A stretch of 64,000 nt of DNA from GCA-2688775 sp035288865 (GCA_035288865.1 DATDZA010000018.1:1-64000), one strand, 5' to 3'; positions 16,897 through 24,607 are shown, counted from the stretch's first letter. The notes: generated from the letters alone by a model not told the origin. A program made the numbers and translations.

Positions 16897-17748
16897 ATGA
16901 GGGCGTTTAACTATGTTAGGATAATGCGGCCAGAACAGTGGTACAAAAATCTTCTAGTTTTTCTTGCGATATTTTTCTCATTCAATATTTTTAATTTTGA
17001 AAAGCTGATATCAAGTTTTTTCGGTTTTTTAATTTTAATAATACTCTCGTCTGCAAATTATATTATTAATGATGTTGCAGACAGAAGAAACGATCTTCAG
17101 GATATATCTAAGAAATCCAGAATGATAGCCTCGGGAAGAATACCTATTCAAAATGCAGCTATTTTCTCAATCATTTTGTTTTCTGCCGGCCTGTATTTAT
17201 CTTATTTGATAAGCATAAATTTCTTTTGGCTTATGTTATTTTTTGTGATTATCTCAACTGCTTACTCATTTTACCTGAAAAAAGAGATTTTTGCCGACAT
17301 ACTTTTGATTGCCGTTAATTTTGCAATAAGGGCGGTCGCAGGAGCAGTTATAATTAATGTTTACATATCTTCCTGGCTTATTTTGTGCCCTTTTTTTCTT
17401 TCACTTTTTCTTTCCGTCGGAAAAAGAAGAGTTGAGCTTGCAAATCTGGGCAAAAGAGCGGTAATGCATAGGAATACATTGTTATATTATACTGAAGAAA
17501 TGACCGCCGCCTTGATGATAATAACGACTGCGGTCCTTATTGTTGCCTATACTTTCTATACTTTGACTGTGGATTATGAATTAATTTTAACTTTGCCTGT
17601 TGTGCTTTACGCAATATTCAGATATTTTCAATTTATTTACACCAATTCAAAAATCGCCAGAAATCCGGAATTGGTTTTGACCGACAAAAGGTTTGCTGCA
17701 GCCCTTATATTGTGGATTGTTATAACTTTTGCAGTGCTTTATTATTGA
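16897..17748 (+). CDS. UbiA-family prenyltransferase, decaprenyl-phosphate phosphoribosyltransferase-like (DPPRS)
   Basis: 283 residues with about nine hydrophobic helices. It begins RIMRPEQWYKNLLVF, has the first Asp motif NDVADRRNDLQD followed by SRMIASGRIP, and the second region ILLIAVNFAIRAVAGA. LFLSVGKRRVEL and YAIFRYFQF match the DPPRS subgroup and not quinone or lipid UbiA enzymes. DPPRS transfers phosphoribose from PRPP to polyprenyl phosphate, giving a lipid-linked pentose donor for cell-surface glycans in mycobacteria. Archaeal homologues are known but their product is less clear. The usual partner oxidoreductases (DprE1/E2) are not next to it. Confidence 0.85.
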   Translation: MRAFNYVRIMRPEQWYKNLLVFLAIFFSFNIFNFEKLISSFFGFLILIILSSANYIINDVADRRNDLQDISKKSRMIASGRIPIQNAAIFSIILFSAGLYLSYLISINFFWLMLFFVIISTAYSFYLKKEIFADILLIAVNFAIRAVAGAVIINVYISSWLILCPFFLSLFLSVGKRRVELANLGKRAVMHRNTLLYYTEEMTAALMIITTAVLIVAYTFYTLTVDYELILTLPVVLYAIFRYFQFIYTNSKIARNPELVLTDKRFAAALILWIVITFAVLYY

Positions 17749-18224
17749 GTCTTTTTTATTTTTATAAAATCTCCTAATGTGAAACCGCTTTCTGCCTTTG
17801 TTTTCTGCATCTGGTGCTTTTCTTCGTGCTCTTCCACTAATTTTATTCCAAGAATTCTCTCAAGCTTTCGTGCCATTTCCAAAGTAGGCTCAAAGGCGCC
17901 GGTTTCAATGTGATGAATCATTGATTCTTTTTCATTCAGCTTCATGGCAAAATCTTTTTGGCTCAAGCCCACCGACTCGCGTCTTTTTTTAATTAAATCC
18001 GCGTAATCCTCGACAAGAATTTGTATTTTTTCCTCTTTTGAAGCCTGCGGCTGGGCTCTTTGAATCATTTTATGCTGCTCTTTTGGAGAATATCTTTTTA
18101 CTTCTGCGATTACTTTTCCGAATTTGCTGCAGGCTCCGCATACAGTTAACTCAACACCTTCAATAAGTGTTCTGCTTAATTGCTCACCAACTTTTCCGCA
18201 TAAATCACAGTTAATTTGAATCAC
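17742..18224 (-). CDS. Archaeal multiprotein bridging factor aMBF1 (zinc ribbon plus HTH)
   Basis: About 160 residues. The N-terminal zinc ribbon has CDLCGK and CGACSKFG, and the C-terminal Cro/C1-type HTH (about residues 75-130) has RRESVGLSQKDFAMKLNEKE and HHIETGAFEPTLEMARKLER. This is the aMBF1 architecture, a conserved archaeal protein linked to transcription and ribosome association. The start is GTG at 18224 (a TTG at 18227 is also in frame). It begins inside the 3' end of the YjbQ gene and overlaps the convergent UbiA-like gene by 7 nt. Confidence 0.9.
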   Translation of the reverse strand: MIQINCDLCGKVGEQLSRTLIEGVELTVCGACSKFGKVIAEVKRYSPKEQHKMIQRAQPQASKEEKIQILVEDYADLIKKRRESVGLSQKDFAMKLNEKESMIHHIETGAFEPTLEMARKLERILGIKLVEEHEEKHQMQKTKAESGFTLGDFIKIKKTQ

Positions 18225-18621
18225 CAATAATTGTTACAACTATTTTTCTATCGCTTCGAGGCCCATCAAGTTCACAAAATTGAAGCGCCTGCCACTGACC
18301 AAGCTGTAATTTACCATTATTTATAGGTATTGTTTCGCTGGCTCCCAGGATTGCTGATTTTAGGTGCGAGTCCGCATTGCCGTCAATTTTGTCGTGGCGC
18401 CAGATTCCGCTTGGTATTATTTTATTTAAAAAATCCAGCAAATCCAGGCAGATATTTGGGTCATAGTTTTCGTTTATGATTATTGCTGCCGTTGCATGTG
18501 CCGTGAAAACATTGCACAAACCATTTTTTATTTTTGACTTTTTTACTAATGAATTGACCTGATCGGTAATATCCGTTAACTCCTGCTTTTTGGTGGTTGA
18601 TAATACAATGCTTTCCTGCAT
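18211..18621 (-). CDS. YjbQ/UPF0047 family protein
   Basis: 136 residues, matching the usual length of the YjbQ (UPF0047) family. The conserved parts are CNVFTAHATAAIIINENYDP, GNADSHLKSAILGAS and GKLQLGQWQALQFCELDGPR. Some members have weak thiamine phosphate synthase activity in vitro and the true role is uncertain. It shares a palindromic TATA box with the divergent kinase gene and overlaps the following aMBF1 gene by 14 nt, so the two are coupled. Confidence 0.9.
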   Translation of the reverse strand: MQESIVLSTTKKQELTDITDQVNSLVKKSKIKNGLCNVFTAHATAAIIINENYDPNICLDLLDFLNKIIPSGIWRHDKIDGNADSHLKSAILGASETIPINNGKLQLGQWQALQFCELDGPRSDRKIVVTIIGDSN

Positions 18622-18642
18622 AAATTAAGAAAAGACTAAGAA

Positions 18643-18652
18643 TATTTAAATA
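18643..18652. promoter_or_regulatory. Second palindromic TATA box shared by divergent genes
   Basis: TATTTAAATA is a perfect palindrome. Its centre is about 27.5 nt from the plus-strand ATG at 18675 and about 26.5 nt from the minus-strand ATG at 18621. The arrangement repeats that at 16866-16877. Confidence 0.65.
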
Positions 18653-18674
18653 TAATCCTATAAAACTGAGCAAT

Positions 18675-19199
18675 ATGAATATAATCGTAGTTACCGGAAC
18701 ACCAGGCACAGGAAAGACAACTTTGTCTAAATTGCTTGGTAAGAAATTGAATTTCTATTATCTTGATGTTAATAACTTTATTTCTAAGCATAAATTATCC
18801 GAAGGTTATGATAGGAAAATGCAAACTAAAATTATTGACGTTAATAAATTGAATGATAAACTTATTAATGAAATAAAATTAATCCAGAAATCAAATAAAA
18901 CTAATAAATATGGAAAATTTAAACAATTAAAAGGAATAATAATTGATTCTCATCTTTCACATTATCTGCCACGAAAATATGCTGATTTCTGCATTGTTGC
19001 TAAATGTGGTATCAAAGAACTGAATAAACGGCTGAATAGGAAAAAATTTCATCAATCAAAAATAAAAGAAAATATTGAGGCTGAGATTTTTGATGTTTGC
19101 CTGAACGAAGCAAAACAAAGAAAACATAAAATCATTACAATAGACACTACAAAAGGTTTTAATATTAATAGATTAATCAAGAGAATTGGTGGTCAATAA
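18675..19199 (+). CDS. AK6/Fap7-like adenylate kinase family NTPase
   Basis: 174 residues. It opens with the P-loop VTGTPGTGKTTLSKLLGKKL and has the short-lid layout of AK6/Fap7, with DVNNFISKHKLSEGYDRK and DSHLSHYLPRKYADFCIV (Walker B-like region). Fap7 homologues act in small-subunit ribosome maturation in archaea and eukaryotes. The stop codon touches the start of the aminotransferase gene (19200), which suggests cotranscription. The base composition is more AT-rich than in the next gene. Confidence 0.85.
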   Translation: MNIIVVTGTPGTGKTTLSKLLGKKLNFYYLDVNNFISKHKLSEGYDRKMQTKIIDVNKLNDKLINEIKLIQKSNKTNKYGKFKQLKGIIIDSHLSHYLPRKYADFCIVAKCGIKELNKRLNRKKFHQSKIKENIEAEIFDVCLNEAKQRKHKIITIDTTKGFNINRLIKRIGGQ

Positions 19200-20366
19200 A
19201 TGCTATCTCAAAGGGCAAGAAATATAGCGCCGAGCGCTACTTTGGCGATTGATGCAAAAGCCAAGCAGCTGAAGAAAGAAGGGAAAGATGTAGTCATTTT
19301 CGGGGCAGGAGAGCCGGATTTTAATACTCCTGAAAATGTGAAGCAAGCTGCGAAAAAGGCGATTGACAATAACATTACGAGGTACACTCCTTCGGGCGGT
19401 ATGGCTGAGCTGAAGAAAGCGGTGGCAGATAAATTAATTAGGGACAATAAATTAAGCTATGATGTTTCTGAAATTTTAATAAGCTGCGGAGGAAAGCATT
19501 CACTTTACAATATAATGATGTGCGTTCTTGAGAAAGGGGATGAAGCCATTTTGCCAACTCCTTACTGGGTGAGCTACGATGAAATGGTTAAGCTTGCGGA
19601 AGCTAAGACGGTCTTATGTGAAACTGACAGTAAATTCAAGCTGACTGCAGAAATGGTTGAATCTAAGATAACTCCAAAAACAAAGATGCTTATTTTAAAC
19701 AGCCCCAGCAATCCAACGGGAGCCGTATTTGACCAGGAAGAAATCAAGAAAATTGCCGAGCTTGCTGTGAGGCACAATTTTTATGTTGTTTCTGACGAGG
19801 TTTACGAGCATTTTGTCTATGGCAACAATAAACAGGTAAGCATCGCCTCTTTTGGGGAAGATATCAAAAAGATTACACTCATCTCAAATTCTGTTTCAAA
19901 AACTTATGCAATGACAGGCTGGAGAATTGGATACACATCGGGTCCCAAGGAAATAATCAAAGCAATGGATAACTTGCAGGGGCATTCAACTTCCAACCCC
20001 ACAAGCGTAGCGCAGATGGCTGCCATTGAAGCGCTTTCCGGGCCGCAGGATTCTGTGAAAACCATGGTCAAGGCTTTTGATGAGAGGAGGAAATTTATTT
20101 ACAAGAGATTAAACGAGATTGATGGCATTTCATGCATTGAACCGGAAGGCGCTTTTTATGCATTTCCGAATATCGAAGAGACTGGAATGGATTCAATGAC
20201 TTTTGCATCCAAACTGCTTGATGAAGCGCTTGTTGCCGTTGTTCCGGGCATTGCATTTGGAAGCGACAAGCATGTCAGATTAAGCTATGCAACTTCAATA
20301 CATGAAATTACCCGGGGTATGGACAGGATAGAGAAGTGGCTGAAGCATAATACGATAAAGATTTGA
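19200..20366 (+). CDS. Class I/II PLP-dependent aminotransferase (aspartate aminotransferase-like)
   Basis: 388 residues, full length for the AspC/aminotransferase class I family. Visible motifs are GAGEPDFNTPENVK, TRYTPSGGMAELKKAV, LNSPSNPTGAVF, VVSDEVYEHF (PLP-contacting Asp and Tyr) and NSVSKTYAMTGWRIGY, where the Lys forms the Schiff base. It most likely moves amino groups between aspartate or another amino acid and 2-oxoglutarate. It starts one base after the kinase gene ends. Substrate preference cannot be read from the sequence. Confidence 0.92.
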   Translation: MLSQRARNIAPSATLAIDAKAKQLKKEGKDVVIFGAGEPDFNTPENVKQAAKKAIDNNITRYTPSGGMAELKKAVADKLIRDNKLSYDVSEILISCGGKHSLYNIMMCVLEKGDEAILPTPYWVSYDEMVKLAEAKTVLCETDSKFKLTAEMVESKITPKTKMLILNSPSNPTGAVFDQEEIKKIAELAVRHNFYVVSDEVYEHFVYGNNKQVSIASFGEDIKKITLISNSVSKTYAMTGWRIGYTSGPKEIIKAMDNLQGHSTSNPTSVAQMAAIEALSGPQDSVKTMVKAFDERRKFIYKRLNEIDGISCIEPEGAFYAFPNIEETGMDSMTFASKLLDEALVAVVPGIAFGSDKHVRLSYATSIHEITRGMDRIEKWLKHNTIKI

Positions 20367-20400
20367 AAACCTTCTTAGGGGTAATAAACTTTTGACACAC

Positions 20401-20979
20401 ATGGCAACAATAAATCCAAGTGATATCGAAGCAATAATAAAAACTAAATTTCCAAGTGGGAAAATTTCTATCAAGGCTGAAGGGGAAGAACCTGAGTTTA
20501 AGGGAGTTTCAAGATATTCTATAAGGTTTGTTTGCCTTGACACGCCTATAGAATTTAAATTGGGATATAATTTGGTATTACTTATTGATGGAAGACCAAC
20601 AAAATTCATGCCTCATATGCCAATCTCCGGCTCAGGTAGGGGCCTGACCCTAGGAGGTGTGCACATAAAAGGCGAATTTGCGGAAATAGAAGAATGGTTA
20701 GATCAAATTTCTAAATATATTCAGCAAGGAGAAGTGCCCAAGGTACAAGAACTTGCTAGGAAATTTTTAGGTAAGGAAGAAAAAGTACAACTGAAGAAAG
20801 GAATGATAATAATTTATTATGACGTGTTCTTTGTTATTATCATTCCTCATTCTGGTGGTATTTACAAGAATAAAGGCAACAGACTACTTTATTTAACCGA
20901 ATTTGATAAAAAACCTATTGAAACTTTTTTTAGATTAGCGAAAGATTATGCAAACATGGTCAGGACTGATCAACTTTAA
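20401..20979 (+). CDS. Protein of unknown function, about 193 residues
   Basis: Soluble and mixed alpha/beta by appearance, with no domain I recognise. Glycine-rich PISGSGRGLTLGGVHIKGEF lies near the middle, and the second half has KKGMIIIYYDVFFVIIIPHSGG. I use the ATG at 20401; a TTG nine bases upstream is in frame. It is the first gene of a run with the cyclophilin-like and NFACT genes (gap of 4 nt to the next), so they may share a transcript. Confidence 0.6.
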   Translation: MATINPSDIEAIIKTKFPSGKISIKAEGEEPEFKGVSRYSIRFVCLDTPIEFKLGYNLVLLIDGRPTKFMPHMPISGSGRGLTLGGVHIKGEFAEIEEWLDQISKYIQQGEVPKVQELARKFLGKEEKVQLKKGMIIIYYDVFFVIIIPHSGGIYKNKGNRLLYLTEFDKKPIETFFRLAKDYANMVRTDQL

Positions 20980-20983
20980 TAAA

Positions 20984-21352
20984 ATGAAAATTAAGATTTT
21001 TGTAAATGATATTGAAGCGGAAGCCGAACTGAAGAATACTCCGACAGCAAAAGCTATTTTTAAGATGCTTCCAACTGACGGAGCTGCAAACAGATGGGGT
21101 GATGAAATTTTTTTTGTGATTCCATTAAAAATAGATTTGGAGGGGGATGCAGATGATGTCGTTGAAAATGGAGACTTGGCTTACTGGCCGGAAGGGTGCT
21201 GCTTCTGTATTTTCTTCGGGAAAACTCCAGCTTCAACCGAAACAGAGATAAAAGCTGCTTCAAAAGTAAATGTGTTCGGCAAAATAAAAGGAGACCTGAG
21301 CGAGTTTAAGAGCGTCAGAAATGGCGATTTGGTTATTGTGGAGAAATCATGA
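20984..21352 (+). CDS. Cyclophilin-like fold protein (TM1367/PF04126 family)
   Basis: 122 residues from the ATG at 20984; an upstream start would overlap the previous gene. The pattern of a strand-rich start with AELKNTPTAKAIFKMLP, NRWGDEIFFVIP, GDLAYWPEGCCFCIFFG and KINVFGKIKGDL-like ending matches the small cyclophilin-like proteins of archaea and Thermotoga. The family lacks a proven activity; peptidyl-prolyl isomerase activity is not established. The stop overlaps the NFACT start codon by 4 nt (ATGA). Confidence 0.8.
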   Translation: MKIKIFVNDIEAEAELKNTPTAKAIFKMLPTDGAANRWGDEIFFVIPLKIDLEGDADDVVENGDLAYWPEGCCFCIFFGKTPASTETEIKAASKVNVFGKIKGDLSEFKSVRNGDLVIVEKS

Positions 21353-22452
21353 AAAAACAATTATCTTCCCTGGACGCGCATTTTCTGGCCAAAGAATTAA
21401 GCCAATTAAAAGGATCCAAAATAGACAAGATTTACCAGCCGGAGGAAGATTTGATAATTTTCAGCTTTTACAAGACGAATGCAGGCAAAAAAATATTAAA
21501 GATTAAGGTTGGCATAAGTGCCTACCTAATTAATGAAAAAGAGAATTATGACGAAACTCTTGGCTTTGGAATGTTTTTAAGGAAGCATCTTGATGGCTTT
21601 TTTCTTGAAAATGCTGAGCAGCTTGAGCCTGAAAGGATTTTAAAATTCACTTTCAAAATCAAGGATGAGAAGAAATTCTTTTATATAGAATTTTTTGGAA
21701 AAGGAAACGCTATTTTATGCAATGAAAATAATGCAATTCTCAATGCCCTTGAGCATCATGATTTCAGGGAGCGCTCTATAAGGCCGAAATTAAAGTATGT
21801 TTATCCTATGATGAATCATAATTTATTTGAGCTGAAAGATTTGAATATTATTTTTAAAAATTCCAAAAAGGATTCTGTAGTCACTTGTCTTGCGATAGAA
21901 CTGGGATTGGGAGGACTGTATGCTGAGGAAGTATGTTCATTATCTCATGCTGATAAAACCATTAATCCCAAGAATGTTGATGATAAGACAATAAAATTGA
22001 TATATGATTCACTTGATAAAATAATAAGTAAAGAAATTGATGCTTATGTTATTCTTGAAAATGATTTGGTTATAGACGTCATCCCTTTTGATATGGAGTT
22101 TTATAAAGGCAATGACAAAAAGAAATTTTTATCTTTCAGCGAGGCGCTTTCGTTCTTTTATCTGCAGTTTAGGGAGGTTAAGGAAACAGAGTTTGATAAA
22201 AAACTCAAAAACTTGCAGAGAATAATTGAAGAGCAGAAGCAGACAATCGAAGCGCTTGGCAAAGAAGAAATTGAGCTTCGGGAAAAAGGAGAATTGATTT
22301 ATCATAAATATGCTTTGATTAAAGAAATTCTTGATGAGCTGAATAAAGCTTCCAAGAAATATTCGTGGAAAGAAATTAAAGAAAAAGTCAAAGGACATAA
22401 TCTGATTAAGGAACTTAATGAGGAGGATAGGAAAGTTATTGTTGAACTCTAG
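21349..22452 (+). CDS. NFACT-N (Tae2/RqcH-like) protein lacking the C-terminal NFACT-R domain
   Basis: 367 residues. Residues 1-180 match the NFACT-N domain of ribosome quality control factors (SSLDAHFLAKELSQLKGSKIDKIYQ, FGMFLRKHLDG). A coiled-coil region of Lys/Glu-rich sequence follows (about 255-355). Typical archaeal homologues are about 600-700 residues and end with NFACT-R (DUF814); here translation stops after the coiled coil. The position of the RqcH Asp-Arg pair appears as Glu-Arg (EPERIL). It may bind ribosomes with peptidyl-tRNA using a separately encoded NFACT-R protein, or be a reduced form. Confidence 0.8.
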   Translation: MKKQLSSLDAHFLAKELSQLKGSKIDKIYQPEEDLIIFSFYKTNAGKKILKIKVGISAYLINEKENYDETLGFGMFLRKHLDGFFLENAEQLEPERILKFTFKIKDEKKFFYIEFFGKGNAILCNENNAILNALEHHDFRERSIRPKLKYVYPMMNHNLFELKDLNIIFKNSKKDSVVTCLAIELGLGGLYAEEVCSLSHADKTINPKNVDDKTIKLIYDSLDKIISKEIDAYVILENDLVIDVIPFDMEFYKGNDKKKFLSFSEALSFFYLQFREVKETEFDKKLKNLQRIIEEQKQTIEALGKEEIELREKGELIYHKYALIKEILDELNKASKKYSWKEIKEKVKGHNLIKELNEEDRKVIVEL

Positions 22453-22669
22453 TAAAATACCATTTCATATCTCTTCCAGGTTGTTCTACAACATAAGATC
22501 CCGGTTCAATTTTCTCCTCGACTGCATGCAATAATGCGAGACCGAGATGTTTTTCTCTTGGATCATTTAAGCTAATCATTGCTATGCCTCTTTTTGTGTC
22601 GTTTGATCTGTCTGCAGTTACAACTATATCTACAAGCGTTGCTGTTTCAGCAGGAATTGCTATTGCCAT
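22436..22669 (-). CDS. Short soluble protein, unknown
   Basis: 77 residues, no membrane segment. IAMISLNDPREKHLGLALLH and GSYVVEQPGRDMKWYFTRVQ are well-formed protein-like segments, but I recognise no family. A TATAAAAA box 27 nt upstream of the ATG supports a leaderless gene. Its last 17 nt overlap the 3' end of the convergent NFACT gene, which rules out the missing NFACT-R domain continuing in this stretch. Confidence 0.65.
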   Translation of the reverse strand: MAIAIPAETATLVDIVVTADRSNDTKRGIAMISLNDPREKHLGLALLHAVEEKIEPGSYVVEQPGRDMKWYFTRVQQ

Positions 22670-22692
22670 AACCCTTAAGGATTTGGCGTCAG

Positions 22693-22700
22693 TATAAAAA
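22693..22700 (-). promoter_or_regulatory. TATA box for the 77-residue protein gene
   Basis: The plus-strand TATAAAAA is centred about 27 nt upstream of the minus-strand ATG at 22669, the standard leaderless spacing in this window. Confidence 0.5.
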
Positions 22701-22780
22701 TCTTACTGAGATTTAGGAAAGTGTGCTGAACAAATGTTTACGAACTTTTTTTTATTTTCATATACAAAAATTTACCACAA

Positions 22781-22790
22781 GCTTTTTAAA
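22781..22790 (+). promoter_or_regulatory. TATA box for 5S rRNA
   Basis: GCTTTTTAAA is centred about 26 nt before the predicted 5' end of the 5S rRNA at 22813, which supports the RNA boundary. Confidence 0.55.
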
Positions 22791-22812
22791 CCGCATATTC
22801 TTCCTAATTGCC

Positions 22813-22954
22813 TTGGACGGCCATAGGGGCTTGGTATTACCTGATCCCATCTCGAAAGTAGGCATTCAATGCCCGCCGAGTTCTCGGAAGTCAAGCAAGC
22901 CTCCGTTTCCAATCGTACTGTACTTATGTACGGGAGCCTGGAAAAGCTGTCCTC
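22813..22954 (+). rRNA. rrf: 5S ribosomal RNA with a 26-nt insertion in loop C
   Basis: Helix I pairs GGACGGC (22815-22821) with GCTGTCC (22946-22952). Helix II pairs GGGGCTTG with CAAGCCTC. The conserved loop region reads GATCCCATCTCGAA and resumes with CTCGGAAGTCAAGC. Between these, positions 22857-22882 are extra relative to the usual sequence. The extra segment holds a hairpin, GGCAT (22861-22865) with ATGCC (22869-22873). The gene is about 142 nt long against a normal 115-122. It stands alone, not beside 16S or 23S genes. The exact ends are approximate by a few bases. Confidence 0.85.
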
Positions 22955-22962
22955 CTTTTCTT
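22953..22962 (+). terminator. T-rich termination region after 5S rRNA
   Basis: TCCTTTTCTT directly follows helix I. Archaeal RNA polymerase terminates at such T-runs. The site abuts the 3' end of the convergent isomerase-like gene. Confidence 0.4.
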
Positions 22963-23737
22963 ATAATGTTTTTAATAATATGCTTAGATTTTTAAGAGAT
23001 TCTTTAGTATCCCCATAAGAAGTGTTCTCGATTATCAGCTTCCCATCAAAGCCCTTGTTTTTCAACTTTGAAAGTATCTTTTCGAAATTTATTTTTCCTT
23101 CCCCTATTACTTTGTGCTCGTCTATGCTCAAATTGTTGTCGTGAATATGAACATAATCCACATTCATTTTTTCCATAAGTTCGTTAATTTGATCTGTAAT
23201 CACCCCGTGTGCAATATCAAAACAAAAGCCAGCTTCAGGAATCAATTCTTGAATTTTTATTATGTCTGATGCTCGGCTGCCTATGTTACTTCCATGAAGG
23301 TTCTCAACGACTATTTTTAACCCATTTTTTGAATATTTCTTGAATATTTTTCTAAATCTTTGCGCAAATAATCTAATGAAAAAATCTATGGATTTCTTAT
23401 TCTCAATCATTGTATAGAATCTCGGTATGAGCCCGCCATGAATCACGTAATGTGAACATCCGATATCTGTCGCAGCTTTTAATGATTTTTCAATCAATTT
23501 TATTTGAGGAGCAGAAAAACTAGAATTAAGATGCGTAAACATAACGCCAATATAAGGGCAATGCATTGAAAAATCCAGATTCCTGCTTTTCAGTATTTTT
23601 ACTTCTTCAGCTGTTAAGATATTATTATATTCGTAGGATATTTCAATAGCATCAAAGCCAGCTTTTTCAAGCTCATTGACAGATTCAATTACCGGCTTAT
23701 TAATCACTCCATAGCAAGTTGATGCCCCTATTTTCAT
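22961..23737 (-). CDS. Sugar phosphate isomerase/epimerase-like TIM barrel (AP endonuclease 2 family)
   Basis: About 258 residues. The strands and metal-site motifs of the xylose isomerase-like TIM barrel are visible: KIGASTCYG start, FSMHCPYIG, YVIHGG, VVENLHG, FCFDIAHG, YVHIHDNN and LIIENTS. Glu and His at these strand ends are the usual divalent metal ligands. A TTTATAAATTT box lies 27 nt from the ATG at 23737, so I prefer this start to the ATG four codons upstream. It could act on a sugar or sugar phosphate, or be an endonuclease IV relative; the neighbouring nucleotidyltransferase favours sugar metabolism. Confidence 0.8.
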   Translation of the reverse strand: MKIGASTCYGVINKPVIESVNELEKAGFDAIEISYEYNNILTAEEVKILKSRNLDFSMHCPYIGVMFTHLNSSFSAPQIKLIEKSLKAATDIGCSHYVIHGGLIPRFYTMIENKKSIDFFIRLFAQRFRKIFKKYSKNGLKIVVENLHGSNIGSRASDIIKIQELIPEAGFCFDIAHGVITDQINELMEKMNVDYVHIHDNNLSIDEHKVIGEGKINFEKILSKLKNKGFDGKLIIENTSYGDTKESLKNLSILLKTL

Positions 23738-23777
23738 AGTGGTATTCATAAGTTTATAGTTTATAAATTTTTTTAGT

Positions 23778-24581
23778 TTATTTTCTTAATTTCTCAGCAT
23801 CTCTCTTAGAATGAACATGAATCTCTTTTTCAGAGCTTAAATGGCCGTTTAAAAGACCTTTTTTAGCCATCTCGGGAAAAACATCAGACTCAAGGCTTGA
23901 GCCTGAATATTCGAAAATCTGGGGCTCTGTGACGAATATTGGGGAGAATACAAGATAAATGTCTGATTTTTTTGGCTTCTGCTCAAATGTTAGAACTTTA
24001 TTGCCTTCAACCCTCACAGTGCCTTTTTCGCTGGGCCTTGAGGAAGTGGTCAGCATTATGGTTGCAATTGAATTCTGCTTTATGTGGTCATTCCATAATC
24101 CATCTATACTTATCTTATTGAAAATAATATCACCATAAGCAACAAGAAAGTTTGTGCTGACTTTTCCTTTCAGATACTTTAAGGAATCTGCAGTCCCGTT
24201 GGAAGATTTTTCCTCAATGTAATTTATTTTGACACCGTAATCTGTTCCGTCTTTCAGCATTTCAAATAATTTTGTCAATAAAATATGGCGGGCTATAATA
24301 AAAATATTTTTGAAATTATTTTCCCGCAGTTTTTTTAATGCCATCTCAATAACAGAACTGTTTTTTATTCTTGCGGTTGGCCTGTAGTCGTCCCTTGAAA
24401 TTTTGATTTTCGCTTCGTTTCCACCAAGAAGAATTACTGCTGTCTTGTTCTCGCCCAAAGCATTCTTGGCAAGATGCTCTATTGCCTGCGACCTGTTTCT
24501 GATGTAGATATTGTCAATTATGGAATCTATGTCCTGCAAAGTTTTTTCGTTGATCGTGATTGAGATTTTGGTTTTGACCAT
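23778..24581 (-). CDS. Nucleotidyltransferase-like enzyme fused to an N-terminal ribbon-helix-helix domain
   Basis: 267 residues. The first 45 (VKTKISITINEKTLQDIDSI ... NRSQAIEHLAKNAL) look like a ribbon-helix-helix DNA-binding domain of the CopG type. From about residue 47 a sugar-phosphate nucleotidyltransferase fold follows: AVILLGGNEAKIK, SVIEMALKKLREN, NFLVAYGDIIF and TSSRPSEKGTVRVEG, then FSPIFVTEP. The canonical GXGTRL loop is replaced by GNEAKIK, though LLGG remains. A DNA-binding nucleotidyltransferase could regulate its own glycan genes in response to sugar nucleotide, but that is inference. Loss of catalysis is possible. Confidence 0.8.
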   Translation of the reverse strand: MVKTKISITINEKTLQDIDSIIDNIYIRNRSQAIEHLAKNALGENKTAVILLGGNEAKIKISRDDYRPTARIKNSSVIEMALKKLRENNFKNIFIIARHILLTKLFEMLKDGTDYGVKINYIEEKSSNGTADSLKYLKGKVSTNFLVAYGDIIFNKISIDGLWNDHIKQNSIATIMLTTSSRPSEKGTVRVEGNKVLTFEQKPKKSDIYLVFSPIFVTEPQIFEYSGSSLESDVFPEMAKKGLLNGHLSSEKEIHVHSKRDAEKLRK

Positions 24582-24607
24582 TTTGTTTAGTTATACAGTT
24601 TTTATTT

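Noticed and set aside
22453..22810. Possible frameshifted remainder of the NFACT gene after its stop
   Set aside because: The plus-strand frames after 22452 give no NFACT-R-like sequence, and a leaderless minus-strand gene with its own TATA box fills the space.
22723..22995. A 90-residue plus-strand open frame across the 5S gene
   Set aside because: It runs through the 5S rRNA, whose helices and conserved loops are clear, and has no promoter or ribosome site of its own.
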